Below are positions 11,714 through 23,389 of a stretch of 64,000 nt of DNA, piece after piece. Numbering within the stretch: position 1 is the first letter of the stretch; each line of letters opens with the position of its first letter. A model generated the notes under the pieces. The model did not search any database. It was not told where the DNA came from and saw nothing but the letters and a program-made list of their open reading frames with translations. This DNA is from Malus domestica (lineage: Eukaryota > Streptophyta > Magnoliopsida > Rosales > Rosaceae), in the NCBI RefSeq assembly GCF_042453785.1, contig NC_091664.1, positions 5,630,501-5,694,500 on the forward strand, in the 5' to 3' direction. Made by a program: the position numbers and the translations under genes.

Positions 11714-12180
11714 AAGCACAAGAACACCCAACTTTGCAAGAAATTTAGAGCCCATCATTTACTTAATAAAATTTAGAGCCCATTACTACAATTAAGTTTA
11801 TGGCTCTAAATTTTACTACTTAAAACAATTATGTTTAAATCAATAGTAAAATTTAGAGCCCATTGCTATAATTAAGTTTAAAATATATATTGATATATAT
11901 ATATATATATACATATAGCCAAAATGCTCAATCATTCAATCTTGTACAAAAAAAAAAAAAAAAAAAGGGGTCATTCAACCATGGTTAGAGGAATGACGTC
12001 AAGTTGGGGTTAAATCAACCACTTTTTTCTCCCTGTCTGTCCGGTTGTATATTAGCTGTCAAATAAACCTCAAAATTTTGAAATAACAAAAGTGCTTTTT
12101 GTTTTAATTTCCAAAAACAACTTTATATTAAAATATGATTACTTTATAAAATCACTTTCGAAGGCCTTGTCTTTTCTCTC
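11714..12180. other. intergenic sequence upstream of the bHLH gene
   Basis: There are three tandem-like copies of a segment containing aaatttagagccca (about 11742, 11771 and 11850). A TA microsatellite lies near 11888-11912 and a 20-base A run near 11949. Promoter elements of the downstream gene may lie here, but none could be fixed. Confidence 0.4.
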
Positions 12181-12701
12181 CCTCCCCCACCCCCACCCCA
12201 GTTTTCACTCTCACCTTCTCTGCACTACTCTCTCCTTCCTCTCTCTCTCTCTCTCTCTGCGTACTGACACTTGAGACAAATTGATCTTTTTGGGTCCGAA
12301 TTTCTGTAATTTCAGACAAGTCCCATGTTTGTGAATTGAGATAATTCACTGAAATTTTTCTTTTCCTGTGTTCTTCTTCAAGACTGTCATGGAACCACCA
12401 TGCTAGAAACGACGAAGGTTCATGTATTTGTTTCGAGACAACAAAAGAAAATAGGAAGGTTTTCTGTGGTTAGGATGTCAGTAGCTGTTAGCTCATTTCG
12501 CACCTAATTTATTCGTTTTGTTTCCTAGTGCCATGGAAGTAGTAGGCCATCTGTAGTGAGTATTATGAATTCCTGTTACATAGAAGCTGGGGTTAGCGTT
12601 TGATTATTGTGTGTTTCATTTCGTCGTTCTTCTACTTCTGCACGTAGTGATTTTTCTTTTGAATGATAAACTAGGCAGAAGAAGGGATAGATGTAAGAAA
12701 G

Positions 12702-14486
12702 ATGACAGAACACAAACGAAGCCCCTGCTCCGTTGACCAAAGCAGTATTACTTCTCTTCCATCGAAACGACATAAGACTGATTTATCCTTCTCCACAAAG
12801 GTACTTCCCCTTCTCTCTCCTTTGATTTTTTACATTCTTGGGGACCTCGTATATGCATGTGCTTGCCCGCTGGTGTGTGTGTTTGATAGTTTGCTTCTCT
12901 TAATTCGAAATGACAGTATACTGATTTATCCATCTGTGCAATGCCTCCAATTTTCTCTTCTTGGTGTGTCGACCCTCTTCTACTTGGTGTCGGGAAATTT
13001 ATGATGTGTAAAACATTGTTCTACATTAGTGTGACTTGATCTAGTTTCTGTTTCTGTGCGCTTGTGTTAATTGAGTATTTGGGAGCAAAATCGGACTCAC
13101 ACAATCATGTGCTTAAACCTTAAAATTTGAAGCTTTCACCTTGGATGTGTCAGAATTGTTTTCTAATTTCTATAATTATGCTTTCAAGTGACCATCGTTA
13201 CAAATTCCAAGTATATACTGTATCTATTAACCACCTTGATGTAAAACCGTAAGATGCTTAAAAATGGAGTGTTTTGTAAGTGCAAGAATGCAGAAAAGAG
13301 ATCAAACCTTCAGCAACTGTAGTGAGAAATTTTGAAGTGACTAGGTGAAGGCATATTTCAAATGCTCGTCTAAAATGCACTCTCATGTTATTAGTTTCAC
13401 ATGGCAGCGGTTTTATTGCTAATTCTACTAGGGCTTTCAATCCGATCTCTCTTAAATTTTGCCTTCTTGCTTGAGATATCTATCGTGTGCTACTTATATT
13501 TTATCACTTTAATTTCTCTTGTTCTACTTTTAGGAGAGGAAAGAGAAGCTTGGTGAACGGATTGTAGCTCTGCAACAGCTTGTTTCACCATTTGGAAAGG
13601 TGCACACAACAAGTTTGTTTAACTAAATTTGAAACTTTTGAAGCATATGATTTAGAACGTTGGCATTGCAACATTAGTTGTTCCCTATCAACTCATCTCA
13701 TGGAATTTGTGTCAGTCCGAGTTCTTGGGTCCAACCATCGTACACTTCAGCTTATGCTATGCTTATTTTGTTTCCAATACTAAAATTGTCTGTTCCTATA
13801 AAACGTAAGTTGTTTGTATGTCCTGTGTGTCTAATGTCCAAGTATTTTACTGCAGACAGATACGGCTTCTGTCCTTCTGGAGGCAATGGAGTACATACGC
13901 TTTCTTCATGAACAAGTTAAGGTTAGCCTTTCCGACTTATAAGTGAATGCCTACTGTAGTGGTAACCGATAATTCCCTTTTTTGTTATCAAGAAGGTCCT
14001 TCTTGCACATCATCAGAGATTGCCATTTTAATAGATTGCCTCAGATTGAAAATAAGAAGTATCAAGTCTTTGTCGATATTTGACTTTTGTGTTGGTTGGT
14101 GGATTTAGGTGTTGAGCGCTCCATACCTCCAAGGCACACCGACAGCTAACACTCAGGTGAGCTTGAGCTGGATGTAGAAATATAGTAAGAACGATATGTC
14201 AAAGTTTGTTTGGAGAACCCATGAATTACATTAATGAAGATACCGCAAATGACGGTATTGCAGAAAAACGCAATGCAGTGCGACATAATGTTTATGGTTA
14301 ATATACATATTGATGTATTGTTTAATATATCAGGAACTAAAGCCATACAGCTTGAGAAGCAGAGGTCTTTCTCTTGTTCCTGTCTCCTCTACCATTGGCG
14401 TTGCTCAAAGTAATGGCGCAGATATCTGGGCGCCCATTAAGACGACTTCCCCCAAGTTTGAGAACGACATCTCACATTTCCATTGA
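12702..14486 (+). CDS. bHLH153: atypical bHLH transcription factor, bHLH153-like (5 coding exons)
   Basis: Coding exons are 12702-12800, 13534-13599, 13856-13921, 14109-14156 and 14334-14486. All joins are phase 0 with GT-AG borders, giving 143 residues. The bHLH region spans about residues 27-82: the basic part and helix 1 lead into ERIVALQQLVSPFGKTDTAS, then EAMEYIRFLHEQVKVLSAPY, the loop and helix 2 of a group of short plant bHLH proteins. The basic region lacks the His and Glu that contact the E-box (Leu and Thr there by my alignment), so it is an atypical, probably dimerising or non-E-box regulator acting in the nucleus. The leader (about 12180-12700) is pyrimidine-rich and may hold a 5' UTR intron. 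The symbol rests on similarity and on the neighbouring SEP15-like gene, so treat it as '-like'. Confidence 0.85.
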
Positions 14487-14830
14487 TACGAATCAATGCT
14501 CCGGCTACCAGGAGTCTTGAAGTAACTAGATTGCAGAGCACAACAAAGTCCGTTGAGGCAGATTCGGATTTATAACTGAATTCTTAGCATGACGGCGTTC
14601 AATGTATTTATGTTATTGAATGTAGTCCTTGCCTGAACTCCATCTAGTGCAGTCAGCCCCCACCCCCAACCATTCTGGTTTTCTTTAACTGGTGGTGGGA
14701 TATATAATGTAGTCCTGCCAGAACTCCTTCTAGTACGCTACTTGTATTGTATACTACAAAAATGTATATTTATAAACTTGTGATGTATAATGTTTCTGAC
14801 TGGGAATTAATGAAATATATGGTGGGGAAT
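14487..14830 (+). other. bHLH gene 3' UTR, putative
   Basis: This follows the stop codon of the bHLH gene. An aatgaaatat sequence at about 14809-14818 could serve as a polyadenylation signal. No other feature is seen. Confidence 0.4.
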
Positions 14831-14957
14831 ATTATGGTCTTAGAAATTGATATGGCTCTTCAAAATTGCTTTTTAATGGTCTCTAAGATCTGCTCTGAGG
14901 GAAGTTTTCCTCTCGATTGATTCAATTTGTTATGTTAGTGTTAGTATTAAGTTACTA

Positions 14958-15817
14958 AGGGCATGTCTGGTAACGTATTGCAAAACTATTTCTGAATAAC
15001 TATTTTGTAAAATGAAAACAATAAATAGAATTTTGCATTTTTATGTTTTAAGAATGCGTCATGAAATTGAATCGGACAATGATTTTTTTGAATGAAAACA
15101 TTGGAAACGCTTATGATACTAATACTTAAAATGTCAATGTATATATGCATAAATTTATGTTGGAAATTAATGGTGACGGTGGTGGTAGATGAGAGGTTGG
15201 TACCAATGGTGGCTGGAGTGGTGTAGTAGCGCAGGTAATGTGGTGGAAATGGTGGAGGTGGTGGTGGCCATGGTGAGGGTAATGGGGTAGAGAATGTGGT
15301 GATGGTGGTGCGAGGTGGTGGCCACCGTTGAGACGGTGAAGGTGATGATGGCCATGGTAGGAAGGGTGATGTCAGTGGATGGAACGATAGTGGTGGTTAT
15401 GGTGAGACAGTGTCGATTGTGAGACGGTAGAAGTAGTGGTGGCCATGGAGGCGAGGGCTGGTGGCGATGGTGTCTATTGTGGCAAGGGTGATGGCAATGG
15501 AGGATAAGGTGGTGGCGACGATGGTGATGGGAGGTGGTGGTGTCAAACATGGAGGCGGTAGTGGTGATGATGGTGAGACGATGGAGAGTATTGTGGTGGT
15601 GGTGGTGGTGGTGATGGTGACGATCTGGTGGAATACATATTTTTATTTTCTATTAATGTTCTGCAGAAATTAGGCTAAATGTTTTTTATTTTATTTTTTG
15701 CATGTTTCCCTTTTTGAGTTTATTTTCACAAAACAGTCTGTCAAACACATTTTTTACCCATTTTTGTATTTGCAAAACAAAAAATAGTCATTGCAAAACG
15801 TCAGAAAACATGCCTAA
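14958..15817. mobile_element. probable TIR element carrying a GGT/GAT minisatellite
   Basis: The left end (agggcatgtctggtaacg, then tattgcaaaac) and the right end (ttgcaaaacgtcag, then aaaacatgcct) form an imperfect inverted repeat. Between 15170 and 15625 the sequence is almost entirely ggtggtgg / gatggtg-type units. No clear target duplication was found, so the class is uncertain (hAT-like by terminal sequence). Confidence 0.5.
15170..15625. repeat. GGT/GAT-rich trinucleotide minisatellite
   Basis: About 450 bases dominated by GGT, GAT and GGC triplets on the plus strand, with purine-rich strand asymmetry. It produces spurious His/Pro-rich ORFs on the minus strand and Val/Gly-rich ORFs on the plus strand. 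Confidence 0.85.
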
Positions 15818-16112
15818 CTACAAGTAAGATATGTTTGGTTGCACCCAATTCATGTTTCCTTGGACACCCACTTTAGAATTCTCTAGACGCCCTAAATAAC
15901 ATGCAACTCTTGTAAGACTGATGATCGACAACCAGCCAACATCAACAGGAGGAGTGTGGTTCGAGTGTCTCGTTGGTGGGCCGATGGACACTTTATTGTC
16001 TAAAATAGGTTAATACAACACTTCCTTCTTCTTCCAAGACTTATGTCTACCGTACTTTCATTTTGTGCTTTATTCTTGAACTCAAAACTCGTGAACTAGT
16101 GGTTCCTGAACT

Positions 16113-17050
16113 TAGGGGGTGGGTTCAAAATACCGAAAACCGAACCAAACTGAAACCGAAAAAACCAAACCAAACGAAAAAACCGAACCGAATTGAAAAA
16201 ACCGAACCAAACCGAATTCTTTTGGTTCGGTTCGATTTTAGTGATCTAGAAAACGAACCAAACCGAATTAATTAAATTAATTTTTTTATTTAATTATTTG
16301 TTTTGGGTATCATTTTCTAAACCCAATTTGTAAGTTAAAATGTGCTAAACCCAATGTGTTGCCAAACTTTAAGCTCAAAATATTAAAAAAGGCCTATAAA
16401 AACTTTAAACCCTAACCTATTATTTCTTCTCCATATAAGGTTCTGAAACCAAACCTCCTCCTGAAGTACCTACATCCATCTCCATAGCACTATCTACTTC
16501 TGCCCCAGCTTTCTTTTCCAAATCTACTCTCATATAATATGTAACAGAATCCATAAACATTTATTTCGGGTGATTACTTGTGTAATTTGTGATGGAAAAG
16601 AATCCAACACACACTAAATAAATCTACCACACATTACTTTTACTAATCAAGTTGTCAACATGCAATTACAAGCAAACAACCCTGATCTTTGAACAACATC
16701 ATACAATTTAACTTTTCTAAGTCATTTGTACGATTTTTGTGTTGTCAGGTTGTTAGTTAGGACTTTTGAAGACTTGATTGATGATTTTAGTTCAACTTTA
16801 AATGTTTATTTTCATTGTCTTTGATTCTAGTTAGAATGCTTATGTTATGATTGTGTTGGAGATGTTAAAACTTAAAATTTCAATGTTTTTCATTTTTTGA
16901 AAAAAACAAAACAAAAAACAAAAAACCAAAACCGAACCAGAAAAAACCAAACCAAAAAAAAACTGAACCGAAAAAAACCAAAAAAAAAAATGAACCGAAC
17001 CGAAATTTCGGTTTGGTTTTGATTTTGGCAAAAAACCAAACCCACCCCTA
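16113..17050. mobile_element. hAT-type element with AACCGAA-rich ends, copy 1
   Basis: It begins tagggggtgggttc and ends cccacccctA, an inverted repeat typical of a large plant hAT MITE family. It is flanked by near-matching 8-bp repeats, cctgaact (16105-16112) and cgtgaact (17051-17058). Subterminal zones at 16133-16270 and 16905-17040 are built of aaccgaa / aaaccaa units that oppose each other as inverted repeats. The AT-rich middle has no transposase. Confidence 0.75.
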
Positions 17051-17058
17051 CGTGAACT

Positions 17059-17571
17059 TATGAAAACGTGGAATACTGATCCTAATGGGTAATTCCGTTA
17101 TAACTTTTGTCTCTTATTTTACTCGGTGAACCTCCGTAAAACCCTTTATTTTGGAACCAGAACATCACTCCAAACTGTGACGGACTTCATTCGTAATTTT
17201 AGCTTCTTTAACTTGTCAGTTGGAGGTTAACTTAAGCAACTGGCTTACATACAAAACAAGGCTCCCTAAAACCTAACGTTAAAACCTGGAAAAAATACGC
17301 AAGATGAAAATTTCCATACGAATGGGTTACCCGTATTGCCTCTAAATCAAACTATGTTTAAGAGATTCAAGAATTCCCCATTAAGTTCAGCGCAGTTCAT
17401 GTCAGGTTTATTCCAGGTCCCCCGTGGGACCCACACGAACACCGAAAAGAAAAAACGACAGAATATTCAATTTTTCAGTATCACAGTTTAATATTTCTAA
17501 AAAGAGGATACGAAAGATACATGGTTGTTAAGATACAGATTGAGGCAGTGACAGAAGATAATAACAAGTAT
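17059..17571. other. intergenic sequence and putative 3' UTR of the SEP15-like gene
   Basis: The minus-strand SEP15-like gene ends at 17572, so its 3' UTR should extend leftwards here, possibly to about 17400. No other gene is seen. Confidence 0.4.
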
Positions 17572-20500
17572 TCAGATTGCAGAAGCAGGCTTTACCTTCC
17601 CTTGCAGGAACTGCAAGATATGTTCACGCTTCCAATTGTCGATTCTGTGATGGAGAATAAAAAATGTCATAAGTTCGTAGAAACGTGGTTTTTCCCATAA
17701 GGAATACAAATGAAGAAAAAATTTCTAAGCAAGAGATTATAGATGTATTGTGCATGGACAGGTTTAGGCAACATTCATTATTTAGGATAAATGTGATATC
17801 ATGACAAAAAAAAAACAAGAGTATGTATATCAAATGGGCCGTCCATACTTTGAGAAACATTGTGAAAGAAAATTAGAGGGATGTGTCCACTGTTTCAACG
17901 TGAATGATAAACGGATGCTCACCTTATTGTTTCCTTACGTTCGCCTGCATCATCTAGCAGGATCAACTTTGGTGGAGAATTGAAAATGTATTGAACTTTG
18001 ACCGAAGGGAACCGATCCTTCTCTTCTTCAATAAAGCCAACAATTTCCGGATAGAAAACCAGTTTCCTCATGCAGACTTCCAGTATGGCACCAGAATACG
18101 TGATCTGTAGTTATAAACTGTCATGTTAAGCATTTCCTTATCTATTAAATAAATGTTAAGACTTAAGAGAAGAAGCCTCAGATGGAAACTTGCAATTTGC
18201 AGAATTGGGTAACGTGTACTGATGGATAACATTTTTATAGCATACCCTTAGAATCAAAAATCTCAGAACATCTAAAGTTGCCCTAACATGTCTTGACATT
18301 AAACTAGCAAGTCTCATGCAACCAAAACAGGTGAAAATCAACAATCCTTAAAAATAGAAGGGGAGCTTCCAAGCCTTCCATCCTACACTTGTTTTTTCCT
18401 TTGAAAGGAACACTCAAATTTATTTAGTTGTTGTACTAGCACAAGAAGTTTGACCATTGGAATTTGCATGCGGTCCAGTATCCTAGTGGATAGGGTGTTG
18501 GGTTTCTACCCATGCATCTCGGGTTCGAAACTCCCTCTCCCCTAAATTAATGTAATAGTTTCGAACCCTCTCCCCTCCTCCCCTTAATAATAGTAAAATT
18601 AAAAATAAAATAAAAAGTTTGACTGTTGGAATTTATCAAACAAATTATACAGGAACGGTGCAGATCAGAGATGGGATATCTCATACCTGAACTAGTTATC
18701 ATTCACATACCTGATAAAGTACGTAAACATGCCCTAAGCATCATTAAGTTGTTGCAAGTAATTAGAATGTGCAATAGATAGGTTCTTACAAGCTGTTTGA
18801 TTGTTACTAACGACGTTTGGGAATCTGTCTAGTGGTTATTAATGTTCTATGCAAAGGTTTAAAGGGTTTGGCTATATAATGCTCTATCTAGGGACTAGTT
18901 ACTCTAGATTAATTTTATGTCAAGAGTTTTCAGTTTCTAAACTATCCTACAAGATTTCCCCTTGGAAATCTAGGCTCCAACGGTGATTGGAGTAATTCCA
19001 TTGAGACCCCCCTTAGGTGAATGTTACTTAAGTAACCGCCATCTGCCCAACAAAATGGGAGGGAAAAATAGAGTGAGGGTGGAAGACCAAACTCCTCATC
19101 ATCCAAGAACGTTTCACGGGGACACTATGGTTATCCATAGCCCAGCCACAACCCAAAGAACTGAAAACAGTATAAATCGCATGAAGGTCCCATCTAAAAG
19201 TAAGTGAATGCACATAAAAGTTTCTAAACGCTAACTTATGCATCAAATACTCTTTGGCTGACACCACACCAGTGCCCCATTCATCTTTATTTTTTTCATC
19301 TTGATTTCAGGTTGCTCAAGTCATTCAATCAACTCGGTGGAAATTTGTTGCCAAAAAACTTTAAGGACTTGTTATTGGGACTCCAAAATAGTCATCCACT
19401 CATCTCTTATCTATTTATTTATTTATTGTCACTAGTCAGGAGTGCAGGATGGCTTTTTTTGGAGTGCCAATAACAGCCTTAATGTAATAGTGTAAGACAT
19501 AAATTACTAATTTTTCCCTACACCTGTGGTTAGATTTATTTTGGAAAAACAAAGAAAAATAAATTTCAGACCGAACAGGATATCGGCAGATTAAAATATA
19601 ATTTCAACTTCCAGCAATCATCATGTGTATAACTTTACTTACCTTTGTTGTGGAATCATCGGAATCCTCGGTGCAACATTTCATACAGTTGGATACCAAT
19701 TCTGCAGTCAAAACTAGGACTTCAGTAAGCATTTTTGCATCTTTTTTGATAAAGAAACGATTATATTCAAAAAGGAAAGAAGCAAAAACAACAGAAAGAG
19801 TGGTCAAGCAAACCAGCCCAAACAGAAACTGGAAAGAGAAAGAGACAACTTCACAGAGCTGAAGAGCACCCAAACACAAAATCACAAACTAAAAGGAAGC
19901 TGCCTTCCAATCTACCCAAATTAAGGAGAGGGTAATTCCCCTGAACTCATAAGAAATAGAAACCCGGAGGGCTGACAAAAACCTCCGCAAAACCAGCTCC
20001 TGCATAATCTTCAAAAACCCTCCTATTTATCTCATCCAAACCACCCAAAACTCAGCGAAAATCATCCAACCCAACATTACCTTCACTTTATCACCCTTCC
20101 AAACCGAAGGTGAGCTTCACTAAGCAGAGAGAGGCAGTCCTCCCTTGGAATTACAATAATACCCATCTCCCTAACCAGCTTCAACCACAAACCCAATGTC
20201 ATCGGACAATGAAGAGAGATTGATCAATGGATTTCAAATCTAACTTATATAAGATACACCAATAAGGTGACAAGCAGTAAGGGGGGTGAGTTCTATGAAC
20301 CATGTCACAAGTGTTAACTTTGACATGGGCAATTATCCAACATCTTTACTTTAGATGGAGCTCTGGGTTTCCATATCGTCCAACAGGAAAGAGAGAGTTT
20401 CATTGTCGTGATTAGCAATGAAACTATAGTAAGATTTGTAAGAATACCGTCCATTGGGTCTAATTTCCTTGAATCCATCATTATAGGGTGGAAAATGATA

Positions 20501-21867
20501 TTTTCCAGCAATCTCAAAAGGGAAGAAGATTCTTCCACTTCCCTTTCGATTTCTCCTGAAGCAAAATTCCAGTTCATTAATCCACTGGAAAAATCCTCAA
20601 CACTAGAAATGGCCATATTACGATAAGCGATATAGTGTAGAGCTTGGAAACTGAGATTTCAAAGAAGAATTTCCCAACCACTCATATTACCAAAACTTGT
20701 TTCTATCAACGTTTTTGCGCAACAAAATGGCATTTTGTAATGAAAGAGTCGCATGAGATCTCTCCTTCCAAGGGCTCCGACTTCCATTCATGACACGTTG
20801 GAATCCCATCCATTAGACAAAATTCCATACTTGCTTTTGATCACAGAATGGCACAGAATCCTAATTTAAGGAAAACAAGCTCCATATTTGCTTCAGTATA
20901 CTTAACTATGCTGGAAGTAAGACAAACCACATCTTACAGTTACAGTCAAATAACTATGCTGGAAGTAAGACAAATCACATCTTACAGTTACAGTCAAAAT
21001 GTTGAGCAATCATATACCGTCCCCACATTTTAGGGTTCTCCAATTCCAATCCCTGACGGTTAAAAGATCCCTTACATTCACCTTATATTTAGCCTACAGG
21101 TCTTCCATCTTTTCGGCCATGTGATGAAGAAAACACTACTTCGATTCTATCATATCTCCAAAAAATGCAAGTGATAGTGATGTCTTATAATGCAAACAGC
21201 ATTGGGAACGGCCACTGATTACATCATCTACCCACTTATTTCCATGATTATAAGCTATGCAGTTGTGTTTGCATTATTCGGTACGGAATATCGATGGAAT
21301 TGAAGACTCAAACATTTGTTGTTGCTCCTAATATCTATGTCCTTAATTGCTACAAATGATAACTGCCAATGCCAAAGTCGCCAACCTAAAGAAATGGAGA
21401 TTCCTCCTCTTCGGATCTCAAATTCCTTCCCATAAAGTCAATAACTGCCAATGCTAAAACTCTCATACTTTGTTCTATGATTGCACCAATCAATGTTAAC
21501 TAACCTAAACACCTCCTAAACCCTCACTCTTGAATTCAAACACTTCAAACCCCATCAACAACAACAGCAATTCGCACAACAAAAAATACACCAAAAGGAA
21601 ATTGGGGGAATTTGAAAGATAGCTATAGAAATTAACACTGCAAAAAAAATTAAAAAAAAAAAAGAGAAAAAGGAAGGAGAATGGATTGGATGGGTAACCT
21701 TGATCCTTAACATACTCAGCCAAACTGTTACAATCAGAGCACAAAGCGAGACCTGTGAAGCCAAGATTCTCGCATTCCCTTGTGCTCAGCTGCTCTTTCG
21801 ATGTTGATGCACCGGAAGCTACTGCCACCGCGAGCACCACCAACATAGCCGCCACCAACGCTCCCAT
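17572..21867 (-). CDS. SEP15: selenoprotein F / SEP15-like ER protein, Cys/Arg form (4 exons)
   Basis: Minus-strand exons are 21867-21699, 19701-19643, 18104-17923 and 17644-17572. GT-AG joins in phases 1, 0 and 2 give 160 residues. Residues 1-20 form a signal peptide. The Cys-rich N-terminal part (ECENLGF, LCSDCNSL, then CMKCCTEDSDD) corresponds to the UGGT-binding domain of animal SEP15. The thioredoxin-like part starts at GAILEVCMRKLVFYPE and includes a KVQYIFNSPPKLILLDD strand region. In animals this family assists glycoprotein folding in the ER with UGGT. The animal CxU redox site aligns with C-M-R here, so Sec is replaced by Arg. I chose the ATG at 21867 because it begins the signal peptide. 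An in-frame upstream ATG at 21984 would bury that peptide. Intron 1 holds a LINE relic and intron 2 holds a SINE. Confidence 0.9.
18466..18614 (+). mobile_element. tRNA-derived SINE with 20-bp target-site duplication
   Basis: The 5' part is tRNA-like. A pol III A box-like tagtggatagg lies at 18485-18495 and a B box ggttcgaaact at 18531-18541. The element ends in an A-rich tail. It is flanked by aagtttgacYRttggaattt at 18446-18465 and 18615-18634 (18 of 20 identical), the target duplication of LINE-type retroposition. It sits in intron 2 of the minus-strand SEP15-like gene. Confidence 0.85.
19740..20640 (-). pseudogene. LINE (non-LTR retrotransposon) ORF2 3' remnant
   Basis: On the minus strand, about 20080-20235 reads SLHCPMTLGLWLKLVREMGI followed by PREDCLSLLSEAH, the pattern of the zinc-binding region at the C-terminus of plant LINE reverse transcriptases. 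Upstream frames (about 20314-20616) give ESSSLLRLLENI, LDPMDGI and WKPRAPSKVKML, also typical of this region. Stops and frameshifts break it into pieces. It lies in intron 1 of the SEP15-like gene, in the same orientation. The 5' truncation point is not determined. Confidence 0.7.
20904..20999. repeat. 48-bp tandem duplication
   Basis: Two adjacent copies of a 48-bp unit begin aactatgctggaagtaagac at 20904 and 20952, differing at about one position. It lies in intron 1 of the SEP15-like gene. Confidence 0.85.
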
Positions 21868-21984
21868 CTCTCTACCTTCGAGCTCACGAGTTTCAGTCTC
21901 TCCTCCCAAGACTCGATGCAAAAACAAAACGCTGGTCTTGCTCTTGGTCTGGGCCTTCGATTCGTTTCGGGCTTTAGGCACCAT

Positions 21985-22499
21985 AAACGAAATTTAATTT
22001 TTTTGGTTTTGTATTTCTTTTAATTTAAAAAAAAATCAGATTGAAGAAACCCATGAAGAAAAACATTTTTGACATCCAGCTCACATAACGGCTAATTCCG
22101 AGAAATAGTAAATTAAGAGCAATGCGAATGGTAACAGTTTTAACCACAATACTAAACGTTTCATCCCATTTCATTCTGCTTCGTCCCATCTATGTACCAA
22201 ACGCTTTCTAAAATAACAATGTAATGCAACACTCAAGAGAAACCAACTTACGGTCTCTCACACCATAACATGGCAAGTACTCCTTTCTAGAGACCATTTC
22301 AAATGTAAGTCATTCTTAGGCTTAAGTTGAATCAAGTGGGTTAAAAGTTATTAAGTAGGACCAAACATCAACAGACCTAAATTGATAAGATAAATCCATT
22401 GGAGTAAACCAAATAATTAGTTACACAATTGGTCTTATATCTAATTCTAATTATCTCTATATTTTATGCATTCGTGGATGTTTTTATCGTTTGTTCCAA
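21985..22499. other. intergenic sequence upstream of the SEP15-like gene
   Basis: The promoter of the minus-strand SEP15-like gene should lie just right of 21867. Bases 22140-22210 hold a fragment of the GGGAC-type MITE terminus (accaaacgctttc). Bases 22340-22490 are similar to 36600-36750 (both have attaagtaggaccaaa / tccaaa and ttatgcattc), so they are a dispersed repeat, possibly retrotransposon sequence. Confidence 0.4.
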
Positions 22500-23389
22500 A
22501 AAAAAGAAAATTGAATCAAGGGGGTTTGGGCCCAATGGGCGTAATGAATTTCGAAACTCTTTTTTTAAGCTCACTTGTTAATTTCAAGCTTCCCTGAGAT
22601 TATGAATAATTAACTTAAATTCATTTAGTTAATTATTCCATCTCCTTATTAATCATAATTAATTAGTTCAACACACTTTAGTAATCTTAGCTCCCGAATA
22701 AGGTGTGTGATCCATTAGGTATTAACCGACGAGGCAATAAGAGCGATTAATCTCCAATAATCCGTCTAGCAAACTTAAAATCCATTTAGTTTTACCCTCA
22801 TTGTGAAACAGATTATCCATTTCACAAGTCTTACTAACCATGAGTAACACCGAACAAACTGTACGTTATGGTGTCCAAGTCGATATGAAATAAACGACAT
22901 AGAGAACCTATATATTTTGGAATCACATTACAAGATACTACAATATTTTCAATTACATTTACAGTCGATGATTGATGTCAAACCCTTTTTGGTGCTGAAC
23001 ATAACACCAATGTAAACTATTTTGCTCGTATGATCCAATTTAAGGCAATGAGTTTTTGCATATGCAAACATAAGTGTGCACTGATCTTTTCGGAATTATC
23101 CATATCAACTCGATAGTTTCAACGCTCGGGAATAGTTTTAGGATAAACACATGAGATTGGTCTTATTAACTTAACTTATTAAGTTACTTGCTTCTTATGT
23201 ATAAATTATCGTTGAAGTTATCAATATACAATCTCATTGAAGTTATTCATGGACTCACCCAAAAGATTTTATTTGGTTTAGTTGATGTATGGTTATCTTG
23301 CCCGTGATTAGTTCATGAACTATTGTGGTATTGTCCGAAATAGTTTATCAACCCATTGATTGCTTTTAGGGCATACCTCTAACAACTAC
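22500..23389 (-). mobile_element. copia-type LTR remnant
   Basis: Read on the minus strand it starts tgttagaggtatgccctaaa at 23389 and runs through about 890 bases to a stretch containing cccattgggcccaaaccc. The opening resembles the LTR start of a common plant copia family. No polyprotein lies next to it, so it is a solo or truncated LTR. The inner end is approximate. Confidence 0.5.

Noticed and set aside
15167-15550. 127-codon minus-strand His/Pro-rich ORF
   Set aside because: It is the reverse reading of the GGT/GAT minisatellite. Open frames are forced by the triplet composition and there is no domain.
16063-16275. 70-codon Lys/Asn/Arg-rich ORF
   Set aside because: It is generated by the AACCGAA-type subterminal repeats of the hAT element.
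21868-21984. Upstream in-frame start for the SEP15-like protein
   Set aside because: Starting at 21984 would place 39 polar residues ahead of a clear signal peptide. The ATG at 21867 is the better start.
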